Shown here: positions 42,517-50,255 of the stretch, piece after piece | Layout: every line of letters begins with the position of its first letter | Position numbering within the stretch: the first letter of the stretch is position 1 | Notes under the pieces: generated by a model | Databases searched by the model: none | Told to the model about the DNA's origin: nothing | What the model saw: only the letters and a program-made list of their open reading frames with translations | NCBI RefSeq assembly: GCF_004152845.1 | Contig: NZ_SEON01000008.1 | Location: 171,087 to 235,086, forward strand | Direction of reading: 5' to 3' | Length of the DNA: 64,000 bases | Source: Sphingobium fuliginis | GTDB lineage: Bacteria > Pseudomonadota > Alphaproteobacteria > Sphingomonadales > Sphingomonadaceae | Program-made: the position numbers and the translations under genes

Positions 42517-44484
42517 CTAATTCGAACCAAGGGTCACTGAGCCGGAACCCGAGCGGGATCGGTCGCGCCCGTTCCAGGCGAACCCGACCGCAATGGCGAC
42601 CGCCATCAGGAGTTGCGCCAGCACCGATTGCCAAGTGGGAAACACGCCGAGCATCGACAGCCGTGGCACGTCCGCGAGCGGTGCGATGTTGATAAGGCCG
42701 GCTTCCTGGAGCGCGGCGACGCCTTTACCCGCCAGCACGACGGTCAGGACCGCCATGAGCCAGGAGCTATAGCGGAAGAACTGCGCGATCGGCAGCTTGC
42801 GACTGTAGCGAAGCATGGCCCAAGCGATCAGGCTGAGCAGTCCAATCGCCGACCCGGCCCCCGCGAGAAGCATCCCGTTGTCACCTTGCGCCGAAAGCGC
42901 GGCATAGAACAGGATCGTCTCGAAGACCTCGCGATAAACTACGACGAACGCCAGCCCGAACAGGAACCAGCCCGACCCGCCCGAGAGCGCCCGCGACATC
43001 TTCTCGCGAATATAGCGCTGCCACTGATCGGCCTGCGCCTTGCCGTGCATCCAAATCCCGACCGAGAGCAGCACGACCGCGGCGAACAGCGAGCCAAACC
43101 CTTCCGTCAGCTCCCGGCTCGCACCGCTGATCCCGATCGCATAGGTGGCGACCGCCCAGGTGATCCCGCCCGCGATGATCGCGCTGACCCAGCCGCCATG
43201 CACGTACCGCAGCGCCTCGCCGCGCTCGGCTTTACGCAGGAACGCGATCATGGCGACAACGATGAGCAGGGCTTCGAGCCCTTCACGCAGCAGGATCGTG
43301 AACGCGCCCAGGAACGTGGACGCTTCGGTGGCGGCATCAGGCGCGAGCGCCGCTTCCGCATCGTCGAAAAGGCCGCCCAGTACTGCGACCTTCTCCGCGA
43401 GATCATCGGGCGACGCGCCCCGGTCGATCGAGGCGCGGAACTCCCCCATCGCGCCCTCGATTCGACCCATCAGCGTCGCGTCGCGCGCGGTGAGTGTTGG
43501 CTCGATCGGCTCGAACCCATCGAGATAGGCCGACAGCGCCAGCTCTTTCGCCATGCGCGCATCGCCGCGCCGCGCAGCCGCCACGCTTTCGGCGAGTTTG
43601 GCGCGGGCGACCGCGAGCGAGCCGGGAGCCTGTTGTATCACCTGTTCGGGATGACGACGCAGGAACGCGAGCACTGGGTCAGCCTTGGCGTCGCCGATCG
43701 CCGCGCCGAGCGCGGCCGGGGTGAGCGCGACCAGGGTTTTCAGGTCCGGAATGCGCCGGCGAAGGGTCGGGTCGGATTTCCAAAGCCGCTCGCCTTCGCG
43801 CGCCTGCGCATCCGTGAAGGCGAAGCTCCCGGCTCGGAATGCTAACGCCCAGCGCTGATCGTTGGGCAGATCGGCGAAGCTCTGCATCGCGGTCCCGTCG
43901 ATGCCTTGCGTCACCACCTGATAGAGCGCGAACACGCTGCGCTGGCGCGCGCGCTCGGCATCGGTGAAAGCAATCGGGGGCGTAGCGAGCTTGGCGGCGT
44001 CAGGGCCACGGCCGTTGCCCGTCATCCCGTGGCAGGACGCGCAGGATTGTCGGAACAGTGCATCGCTGGAGACGAGGTTCGGAGCCTTATCGGGCGCGAG
44101 CGGCACCGGGTAGGCGCGCAACAGATCGGCCGCGAGCCCGTGCGCCAATGTTGCCACCTGTTCAGTCGGTCCCTTTTCCGCGATCACCGCCTGGAGGTTG
44201 GCAGCCCGCTGGATGAGGGCTTGACGCTCCGGCTTCGCCGGCAGGCCCTGAAGCCGTGTCGAGACCGACGCGGCGAACTCCGTCATCTCGGCATATTCCG
44301 ACGTGCTCTTGATCCGACCGTTGGCGACCGCGCCGCCATAATCGACGGCCATATAGTCGAGCAGCCGCCATGCGGTTTGCACGTCGCCGGGTTCGGCGAT
44401 TGCCGCAGCAGGGATCAGCAGCGCCGCGAGCGCGGAGAGCAGCCGCAACGAGAGCATTGCCCGGATCAACGCGAGCAGACGCAC
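42517..44484 (-). CDS. Cytochrome c / FTR1-family iron permease fusion
   Basis: The 655-residue protein starts with GTG at the CDF stop. A signal peptide precedes a heme c domain (CASCHGMTGNGRGP near residue 147). The second half is FTR1-like, with about seven helices and the two REGLE-type motifs LLREGLEALLIV near 400 and VVYREVFETILFY near 517. FTR1 permeases take up Fe(III) coupled to ferrous oxidation; the fused cytochrome could supply the redox step. Its placement between a CDF gene and the czc genes is striking and may reflect iron homeostasis under zinc stress. Confidence 0.9.
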   Translation of the reverse strand: MRLLALIRAMLSLRLLSALAALLIPAAAIAEPGDVQTAWRLLDYMAVDYGGAVANGRIKSTSEYAEMTEFAASVSTRLQGLPAKPERQALIQRAANLQAVIAEKGPTEQVATLAHGLAADLLRAYPVPLAPDKAPNLVSSDALFRQSCASCHGMTGNGRGPDAAKLATPPIAFTDAERARQRSVFALYQVVTQGIDGTAMQSFADLPNDQRWALAFRAGSFAFTDAQAREGERLWKSDPTLRRRIPDLKTLVALTPAALGAAIGDAKADPVLAFLRRHPEQVIQQAPGSLAVARAKLAESVAAARRGDARMAKELALSAYLDGFEPIEPTLTARDATLMGRIEGAMGEFRASIDRGASPDDLAEKVAVLGGLFDDAEAALAPDAATEASTFLGAFTILLREGLEALLIVVAMIAFLRKAERGEALRYVHGGWVSAIIAGGITWAVATYAIGISGASRELTEGFGSLFAAVVLLSVGIWMHGKAQADQWQRYIREKMSRALSGGSGWFLFGLAFVVVYREVFETILFYAALSAQGDNGMLLAGAGSAIGLLSLIAWAMLRYSRKLPIAQFFRYSSWLMAVLTVVLAGKGVAALQEAGLINIAPLADVPRLSMLGVFPTWQSVLAQLLMAVAIAVGFAWNGRDRSRSGSGSVTLGSN

Positions 44485-45110
44485 TACCGCTCTCCCAATT
44501 CGCGCCGAGCGCCAGTGACGATTTCATAAGCGGAGTGGAGGAACAGGAGGGCGATGAGGCCGGCGACGGCGAGGTCCGGCCAGGCGCTTCCTGTCCACGC
44601 CACCAGACCGGCCGCGGCGATCACCGCCACGTTGGCGAGCGCGTCGTTGCGGCTGAACAGCCAGATCGCGCGAACATTGGCGTCCCCTTCCCGGAAACGC
44701 GCAAGCACCAAGGCGGACACGACATTGATCGCGAGCGCGACAACGCCGATTGTGCCCATCAGTTCGGCATCGGGCGCGGTTGCGTTCAGGGCGCGCCAAA
44801 TCGCGAAACCGATTACGCCCACGCCAAGCGCACCGAGAAACAACCCCTGCGTCAGCGCGACCTTTGCCCTCGCCCGTGCGGACCAGGCAAGCGCGAGAAG
44901 ACCGATAAGGCTGATCGACCCGTCCCCGAGAAAATCGAGGGAATCCGCTTTCAGCGCTTGGCTATCGGCGATGAACCCGCCGAACAGCTCGGCGACTCCG
45001 AAGCCGAGGTTGAGCACCACGACGGTCAGCAGCGCACGGCGATAGGCCGGATCGGTTTGCGCGCGCGCGGGCTCCCCGTGGCACCCGCAGCTTTCGGTAG
45101 AAGCATTCAT
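44484..45110 (-). CDS. CDF-family cation efflux protein, Cys/His N-terminus
   Basis: The 208-residue protein begins MNASTESCGCHGEPARAQ, a Cys-Gly-Cys-His metal motif. Six helices follow with CDF patterns DSQALKADSLDFLGDGSISL and SRNDALANVAVIAAAGLV. The frame is open upstream, but the ATG at 45110 is the best start. A MerR-type promoter at 45118-45148 lies so close that the transcript would be nearly leaderless. It is divergent from the MerR gene and cotranscribed with FTR1. It should export Zn/Cd/Co. Confidence 0.9.
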   Translation of the reverse strand: MNASTESCGCHGEPARAQTDPAYRRALLTVVVLNLGFGVAELFGGFIADSQALKADSLDFLGDGSISLIGLLALAWSARARAKVALTQGLFLGALGVGVIGFAIWRALNATAPDAELMGTIGVVALAINVVSALVLARFREGDANVRAIWLFSRNDALANVAVIAAAGLVAWTGSAWPDLAVAGLIALLFLHSAYEIVTGARRELGER

Positions 45111-45117
45111 GCGGCCT

Positions 45118-45148
45118 TCCTTACCACCTCCAGTCGCTGTAGAAGCAA
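45118..45148 (-). promoter_or_regulatory. MerR-type promoter/operator of the CDF-FTR1 operon
   Basis: On the minus strand TTGCTT and TAAGGA are separated by 19 bp. The spacer contains the imperfect dyad CTACAG-CGA-CTGGAG. The layout closely resembles published PbrR/ZntR-type operators (TTGACT...TAGAGG arrangement). The -10 box ends eight bases before the CDF ATG. Confidence 0.7.
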
Positions 45149-45185
45149 GCGAAATGTGCGACACGTTCGCATAAGCAAGGATGGC

Positions 45186-45605
45186 ATGATGAAGCCGGTG
45201 ATGATTGGGCAGCTCGCCAGCGAGACCTCGACGAAGGTGACGACGATCCGCTTTTATGAGTCGATCGGGTTGCTCCGATCCGCCCCTCGCACGGCGTCGG
45301 GTCGCAGAACCTACGATGCCAGTGACATTGAGCGTTTGCACTTCATCCGCAACGGTCGCCGGCTTGGCTTCTCCGTCGACGAGATCCGTTCGTTGATGGG
45401 GCTGGCGCAGAACCCGGACCAGGATTGTGGTGCCGCCTCAGCTATCGCTGCTCAGCACCTCAAGGATGTGGAGGAGAGACTGGCGCAACTCGCGGTGTTG
45501 CGGGATGAGTTGGCAATGCTCAGCCAGAGCTGCACCAAGGCGCGCATGGCCGATTGTCGGATCATGAAGGCGATCGGCAAAGGCCACCCTCAAGCCGATC
45601 AATAA
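45186..45605 (+). CDS. MerR-family regulator, divalent-metal (ZntR/CadR/PbrR) type
   Basis: The 139-residue protein has the winged helix MIGQLASETSTKVTTIRFYE and the metal-binding C-terminus. The Cys in QDCGAAS lies exactly nine residues before HLKDVEERL, the spacing of the ZntR Cys79 that defines divalent-metal sensors. The second site is SCTKARMADC (Cys-x7-Cys). AAGGA precedes the ATG at 45186. It is divergent from the CDF-FTR1 operon and should activate it when Zn, Cd or Pb binds. Its 3' end overlaps the convergent protease gene by seven bases. Confidence 0.92.
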   Translation: MMKPVMIGQLASETSTKVTTIRFYESIGLLRSAPRTASGRRTYDASDIERLHFIRNGRRLGFSVDEIRSLMGLAQNPDQDCGAASAIAAQHLKDVEERLAQLAVLRDELAMLSQSCTKARMADCRIMKAIGKGHPQADQ

Positions 45606-46801
45606 TAATCGGCCAGCCTGAGCTCGCGCACATCACCCGAGGCCATCGTCAGCTTTACGAGGGTGCCAGCAGGCCGGGAGCGCACTTGCCAGAGCTCCCC
45701 ACGCGTATAGTTCGCATCGATCGAATGGCCGTTCACCGCCACGATCCGGTCGCCGACCGCCCAGCCAGCCTTTTCCGCGGGACTGTTCGCCGCCACATGA
45801 ACAACGGTGAGCGCCGTTGGTGAGGCTGCGAGGCCAAGGCCGCTACGGTCCTTCAGCATCGGCAGGCGACGACGAGGACCGAGTGGCCGGAGCCACACGA
45901 ATCCGGCGGTCACGTCGAACACCACGTCGAATTGAGCGATCAGCGGTAGGCCGACATTGCCAACCGTGCTGGTGGAGAGCCAAGCTCTCATCCCGAGTGT
46001 GGGGACGTTCGAGACGCCAAGCCCTTCGATGTTGATGTTCTGGATCGTGAAAGCATCGTTGATACGCACACCATCGACGCCGCCGATCGCCGCGGTCGAG
46101 ACGAGCTTCCCGTTCAACAGCCCTTGATCGCGGGCATAGGCCGACGAGAGCATCAGCGCGGCCGAGCTGCCAAGATCGATCATCAAGGGCACGGGAGGCA
46201 AACCCGAGACGGAAGCTCGAATGAACAGCTCCTGCTTGGCACCGCGCCCGAGCGCGACAGCGCGCCAGTCGGGACCGGCGAGAAACGTGCCTGACTTGAC
46301 GACCGCCATACGCCTTTTCGCGAAATCGAGCGCGATGCAGCTACCCGTGAACATATCGGCACCGAGGAGGATATCGATCGGTCGTCCGAAGGCCGCCGAC
46401 ACTGAACTCAGATCACCAACGACGGCAAAGGGTAAGCGACGGGTTTCGCGGGCGAGCTGTACGTCGATGTCGCGGACCAGCAGCACCGGGGCCTTGGCGC
46501 TCAGCCCGCTAATCATGCGCCGCTCACCATCGTTCAAGCCGAGCTTCGCCGCGAGCGCCGTGCTCATGATCGACGCGCCGCTGCCACTGTCGAGCACCGC
46601 CCGCACCGGCACTCCGCGCACTTGTGCCGAAACAAGGAGGGTATCACCCGTGCCGACTTCCAGCGGCTCCCATTCGAGGTGAGCCGCACCGAAGTTCCAC
46701 GAGCCCGCAGACCGGGAAGTCTGTCGCGCGAGCGTTGGAGAACCGAGCACCAAGCCGGTTCCACAGGCCACCAGCCGCGCCACTAATGAGCGTCGAGACA
46801 T
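45599..46801 (-). CDS. Exported retropepsin-like aspartic protease with PDZ domain
   Basis: The 400-residue protein has a signal with SRRSLVARL, possibly Tat. A first retropepsin-like half contains VLDSGSGASIMSTALAAKLG, with Asp-Ser-Gly in place of Asp-Thr-Gly, and a second repeat has LMIDLGSSAALML. The C-terminal part is a PDZ domain (NSPAEKAGWAVGDRIVAVNG). Proteins of this class are periplasmic or lipid-associated proteases of unclear substrate. It is convergent with the MerR gene and separate from the czc operon. The substitution DSG/DLG may lower or alter activity. Confidence 0.8.
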   Translation of the reverse strand: MSRRSLVARLVACGTGLVLGSPTLARQTSRSAGSWNFGAAHLEWEPLEVGTGDTLLVSAQVRGVPVRAVLDSGSGASIMSTALAAKLGLNDGERRMISGLSAKAPVLLVRDIDVQLARETRRLPFAVVGDLSSVSAAFGRPIDILLGADMFTGSCIALDFAKRRMAVVKSGTFLAGPDWRAVALGRGAKQELFIRASVSGLPPVPLMIDLGSSAALMLSSAYARDQGLLNGKLVSTAAIGGVDGVRINDAFTIQNINIEGLGVSNVPTLGMRAWLSTSTVGNVGLPLIAQFDVVFDVTAGFVWLRPLGPRRRLPMLKDRSGLGLAASPTALTVVHVAANSPAEKAGWAVGDRIVAVNGHSIDANYTRGELWQVRSRPAGTLVKLTMASGDVRELRLADYY

Positions 46802-47090
46802 ACCGATTGCTTCAACACGGGCCGTCAAAAAGCCACCTCCAGCCCCCCGTCCGCAGGAGAGCAAATTGCGGTTACATGCTCCAGCCACTGGAGGAGCAAG
46901 TGCTTTTGGTGCGCCCGAAAATCCTCAGAAGCGCTTGGAGAACTTTAGATGAAGGATGGTGCAGACCGCTTAGATGCCTTCCCGATAACGAACGGTTCCG
47001 GGGGACGCTGGGCCGATCGGGACCGCGAACGGTGTAAACGCTCGCGCTAAGTGGCGGCATTCTGATCGCGCTATTTGTCGGCGAGCGTCG

Positions 47091-47663
47091 CTACGCGGCT
47101 ACCGGCTTGGTCTCGGCCGATCGCACATAGGCGTAGAGTTTTGGCTTGGAGATGCCGAGCATCGAGCAAATCTTGGCGATCGGCATCGTGTTCTCGTGGT
47201 AGAGCCTGACGGGCAGGTCGCGCTTGTCCTTGCCGAGTGCGGCCGGCCGGCCACCCTTCTTGCCGCGAGCGCGGGCTGCGGTGAGACCGGCCTGGGTCCG
47301 CTCGCGGATCAGGTTGCGCTCGAACTCCGCCAATGCCCCGAACAGGTGGAAGGTAAGCTTGCCCGACGTGGTGGTCGTGTCGATCGCCTCGTGCAGGCTC
47401 AGCAGCCCGACCTTTTCCTCGTCGAGGTAGGTCATCCATCCGATCAGATCACGGAGCGAGCGGCCGAGCCTGTCGAGGCGCCAGACCACCAGTGTGTCGC
47501 CGGCGCGAAGCAGCTCCTTCACCTTTTCCAATCCAGGGCGAGCGGCAGTCGCCCCGGAGGCCTTGTCGGTGATGACCTTCTCGCAGCCGGCAGCCTTCAG
47601 CGCATCACGCTGGAGGTCCAGGTTCTGCTCGGCGGTCGATACGCGGGCGTAACCGATTTTCAT
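47091..47663 (-). CDS. tnpR: Serine recombinase/resolvase
   Basis: The 190-residue protein has the resolvase catalytic domain ([51 protein letters not shown]) and a C-terminal helix-turn-helix (MPIAKICSMLGISKPKLYAY). It differs from the other two resolvases in the window. It is divergent from the TniA-like gene, so it may be the resolvase of that Tn5053/Tn402-like module or a relic of another Tn3 element. No inverted repeat beyond it could be recognised in 46802-47090. Confidence 0.9.
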   Translation of the reverse strand: MKIGYARVSTAEQNLDLQRDALKAAGCEKVITDKASGATAARPGLEKVKELLRAGDTLVVWRLDRLGRSLRDLIGWMTYLDEEKVGLLSLHEAIDTTTTSGKLTFHLFGALAEFERNLIRERTQAGLTAARARGKKGGRPAALGKDKRDLPVRLYHENTMPIAKICSMLGISKPKLYAYVRSAETKPVAA

Positions 47664-47854
47664 GCGTAGGGCCGGTGGCGCCCCGATCGGGCGCGGTTTG
47701 GGAAGAAAGTCGTCATCGGCAGGTCTATGTTGCCCTAGTTTTCTTTACCGGGTAGATTTACGTCGAACAGGCCGGTTTGGCAACGCGAGCGGACTCGCAT
47801 GGCGATGGGCAGGCAAATCTCCGTTTTCCTTACCTGCGACACGGACCGTCGGCG

Positions 47855-49255
47855 GTGACGCATCCGGCGCTTGTCCCGCCGCTGGCGATCGAGCGCTACC
47901 GCGTCCTTGAACCGCACCTCGCCGATGGCATCCCGCTCGCGGACCTCGCCCGCACCGGCACGCTGAGCGAGCGGACGTTGCAGCGCTGGCTCGGGCGCTA
48001 CCGTGCCGAAGGACTTGCCGGTCTCGCGCGTCTGCCGCGCAACGATCGGGGCAGGCTGCACCTGCCGGAACATCTGGTCGAACTGACCCGCACTCTCGCC
48101 ACCAAGCGCCCGCGACCCCCGGTCGCCGCCATTCACCGAAAGGTGCAGGAACTCGCCATCGCGCATGGACACCGAACCCCCAGCTATGCGGCCGTCGCGC
48201 GTGTCGTCAGGGCGATACCGGCAAGCCAGATCGCCGCAGCCTCCGATCCGGCCGTCTACCGCGACCAGCACGAGCTAGTGCATCGGCGCGAAGCCGCGAC
48301 CTCGAACGAGATGTGGCAGGCCGATCATACCGTTCTCGACATTCTCGTGCTCGATGATGCCGGAACCCCGGTGCGTCCTTGGCTGACCGTCATCGTTGAC
48401 GATCACAGCCGAGCCATCGCCGGTTACTTCCTCAGCCTCGATGCCCCCAGTGCCCTCAACACGGCGCTCGCCTTGCGGCAGGCGATCTGGCGCAAGCCCA
48501 ATCCCGAATGGATCGTCAGCGGCATTCCCGAACAGCTTTACGTCGACAACGGCTCGGATTTCATCTCCGAGCATATCGAGCAGGCGTGCATCGCCCTCAA
48601 AATCCGCCTCATCCATTCGCTGCCGGGGCGTCCTCGCGGGCGCGGCAAGATCGAGCGGCTGTTCCGCACCATCAACGACATGTTCCTGCCCGACCTGCCC
48701 GGCCACCTGATCGCGGGCAAGCCGCTGTCGGCGCCAGTGCTCACGCTCGACGAGCTGCGCGCCCGCTTCGAGGCGTTCGTGTGCGGCGTCTATCATCGTC
48801 GCCCGCATGGCAGCACCGGCGAACCGCCGATCACGCGCTGGCAGAAGGGCGGGTTCCTGCCCGCAATGCCCGACAGCCTTGAACAGCTCGACATGCTGCT
48901 CGTGCACGTGCCCAAGCCCCGTAAAGTGCTGCGCGACGGCATCCGTCTGATGGGCAGGCGCTATGTCGAACCCACGCTCGCGGCCTTCGTCGGCGAGCAG
49001 GTCGAGGCGGTCTATGACCCCCGCGACCTGACCGAGATCCACGTCTACCACCAGGGCCGGTTCGTCTGCCGTGCGCTCAGCTCCGAGCACGCTGGGCACC
49101 CGTCGTTGCGCGCGATCCAGCGCGCCCGGCGCGGCGCGAAGGAGCGCGACAAGCAGGTGCCTGCCCCCACGGAGACCTTCGATGGCGACCAAGAGGATAC
49201 GGCTTCCCGGCCCACCACCTACCGAGGGCTCCGGCTCTACGCCGCTGACGATTGA
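47855..49255 (+). CDS. tniA: TniA-like transposase (Mu/Tn5053 type, DDE)
   Basis: The protein has an N-terminal helix-turn-helix (LADLARTGTLSERTLQRWLG) and a DDE/rve catalytic core: Asp in NEMWQADHTVLD, Asp in LYVDNGSDF and Glu in GRGKIERLF, followed by the Mu-type beta-barrel C-terminus. This is the transposase A of Tn5053/Tn402-like elements and relatives. The GTG at 47855 is chosen; the frame is open to a TTG at 47777. It overlaps an ATPase gene start, as tniA does tniB. The partner genes are truncated or absent, so the module is probably dead. Confidence 0.85.
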   Translation: MTHPALVPPLAIERYRVLEPHLADGIPLADLARTGTLSERTLQRWLGRYRAEGLAGLARLPRNDRGRLHLPEHLVELTRTLATKRPRPPVAAIHRKVQELAIAHGHRTPSYAAVARVVRAIPASQIAAASDPAVYRDQHELVHRREAATSNEMWQADHTVLDILVLDDAGTPVRPWLTVIVDDHSRAIAGYFLSLDAPSALNTALALRQAIWRKPNPEWIVSGIPEQLYVDNGSDFISEHIEQACIALKIRLIHSLPGRPRGRGKIERLFRTINDMFLPDLPGHLIAGKPLSAPVLTLDELRARFEAFVCGVYHRRPHGSTGEPPITRWQKGGFLPAMPDSLEQLDMLLVHVPKPRKVLRDGIRLMGRRYVEPTLAAFVGEQVEAVYDPRDLTEIHVYHQGRFVCRALSSEHAGHPSLRAIQRARRGAKERDKQVPAPTETFDGDQEDTASRPTTYRGLRLYAADD

Positions 49256-49490
49256 GTTCCTGGTCGAGCAGCCGTTCCTGGCGACCCGCGAACATGCCCG
49301 GTTCGTCGAGTTTGCCGAAGCCTGCGCGCACTACCGCTATATCGGCGTGTGTCATGGCCGGCCGGGCGTCGGAAAGACGCGATCGGCGCGCGAGTTTTCC
49401 AGCTTCCCCGACCTGGGGGAATATGCCGCGCTCCGTCCCATTGCCGCGCTCCTTGGCGAAAAGGTCGCTCGCTGCCGCGCCGTCTTCTAG
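49182..49490 (+). pseudogene. tniB: TniB-like transposition ATPase, 3'-truncated
   Basis: The frame begins MATKRIRLPGPPP and has the Walker A motif CHGRPGVGKTRSARE, the AAA ATPase of Mu-B/TniB type that works with the transposase. Only about 100 residues remain of an expected 300. The frame ends exactly at the left repeat of the second Tn3 transposon (49490). It overlaps the tniA 3' end by 74 bases. The rest of tniB does not occur on the far side of the transposon. Confidence 0.82.
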
Positions 49491-49535
49491 GGGTGACTGC
49501 ACGAAAGTGACTTATCTGCACGCTAAGAGCGAACG
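49490..49535 (+). repeat. Left inverted repeat of second Tn3-type transposon
   Basis: It starts GGGGTGACTGCACGAAAGTG and ends GCTAAGAGCGAACG. It pairs with 53225-53270 over 46 bases with five mismatches. The first ten bases and the ACGAAAGTGAC block are the best conserved. Confidence 0.92.
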
Positions 49536-50116
49536 GACCGGGAACGCTGGGACTTTGTGTTCTTCTCCGTGGCTTCGAGGGCTTTGTAGAGGGCGGTTTT
49601 GCCGATCTTGAGGCGCGCGGCGGCCTCGCGAACTGTGAGGCCGGAAGCGATATGTTCGCGCGCCTTGCGGAGCTTGTCAGGTGTGACCACTGGCCGCCGC
49701 CCACCGGGGCGACCTCGCTCGCGAGCGGCCTTGAGGCCTGCATGGGTGCGCTCCCGGATCAGATCGCGCTCAAACTGGGCAAGCGAGCCGAAGATGTTGA
49801 ACACCAGCATCCCGCCCGAAGTGGTGGTGTCGATGTTCTCGGTGAGCGAGCGGAACCCGATACCTCGCGTCGCTAGCTCGCCGACCTTCTCAATCAGATG
49901 GCTCATCGAGCGCCCAAGACGGTCGAGTTTCCAAACCACCAGCGTGTCGCCGCTGCGCAGATAGGCGAGCGCCTCGGCCAGGCCGGGCCGATCGGCTTTT
50001 GCACCAGATGCGTGATCGTCGAATATCCGGTCGCACCCGGCCGCGTTCAGCGCGTCGAGCTGGAGTGAGAGCTTCTGGTCTGCCGTCGAGACGCGCGCAT
50101 AGCCGATCAACGCCAC
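49523..50116 (-). CDS. tnpR: Tn3-type serine resolvase
   Basis: The protein has the resolvase fold: [55 protein letters not shown] and a C-terminal helix-turn-helix ([20 protein letters not shown]). I start it at the GTG at 50116; the frame is open to an ATG at 50197, but that would extend into the presumed res site. It is divergent from tnpA of the same element. Confidence 0.93.
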   Translation of the reverse strand: MALIGYARVSTADQKLSLQLDALNAAGCDRIFDDHASGAKADRPGLAEALAYLRSGDTLVVWKLDRLGRSMSHLIEKVGELATRGIGFRSLTENIDTTTSGGMLVFNIFGSLAQFERDLIRERTHAGLKAARERGRPGGRRPVVTPDKLRKAREHIASGLTVREAAARLKIGKTALYKALEATEKNTKSQRSRSVRS

Positions 50117-50255
50117 ATGCAGCCCAATCCTGTCCGTTTTCCCATCATTATCTGATCTTGTCCGAATCGCCGTTATAGGTCCAGAGTTAACGGACATATT
50201 CCTGCTGGCCGCCAGAGGACCGTCTGACGGACAAGGACGCGGAAGGAGATAGTGC
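50117..50255. promoter_or_regulatory. Presumed res site of second Tn3-type transposon
   Basis: The gap holds inverted copies of TGTCCG/CGGACA, for instance CTTGTCCGAATCG and TTAACGGACATATTC, a pattern expected of resolvase binding sites. Both promoters should lie here. Exact subsites cannot be set by eye. Confidence 0.5.

Noticed and set aside
46802..47090. Transposon end outside the resolvase at 47091
   Set aside because: GCTCGCGCTAAGTGGCGG looks slightly like the inner part of a Tn3 end, but no matching partner repeat exists in the window.
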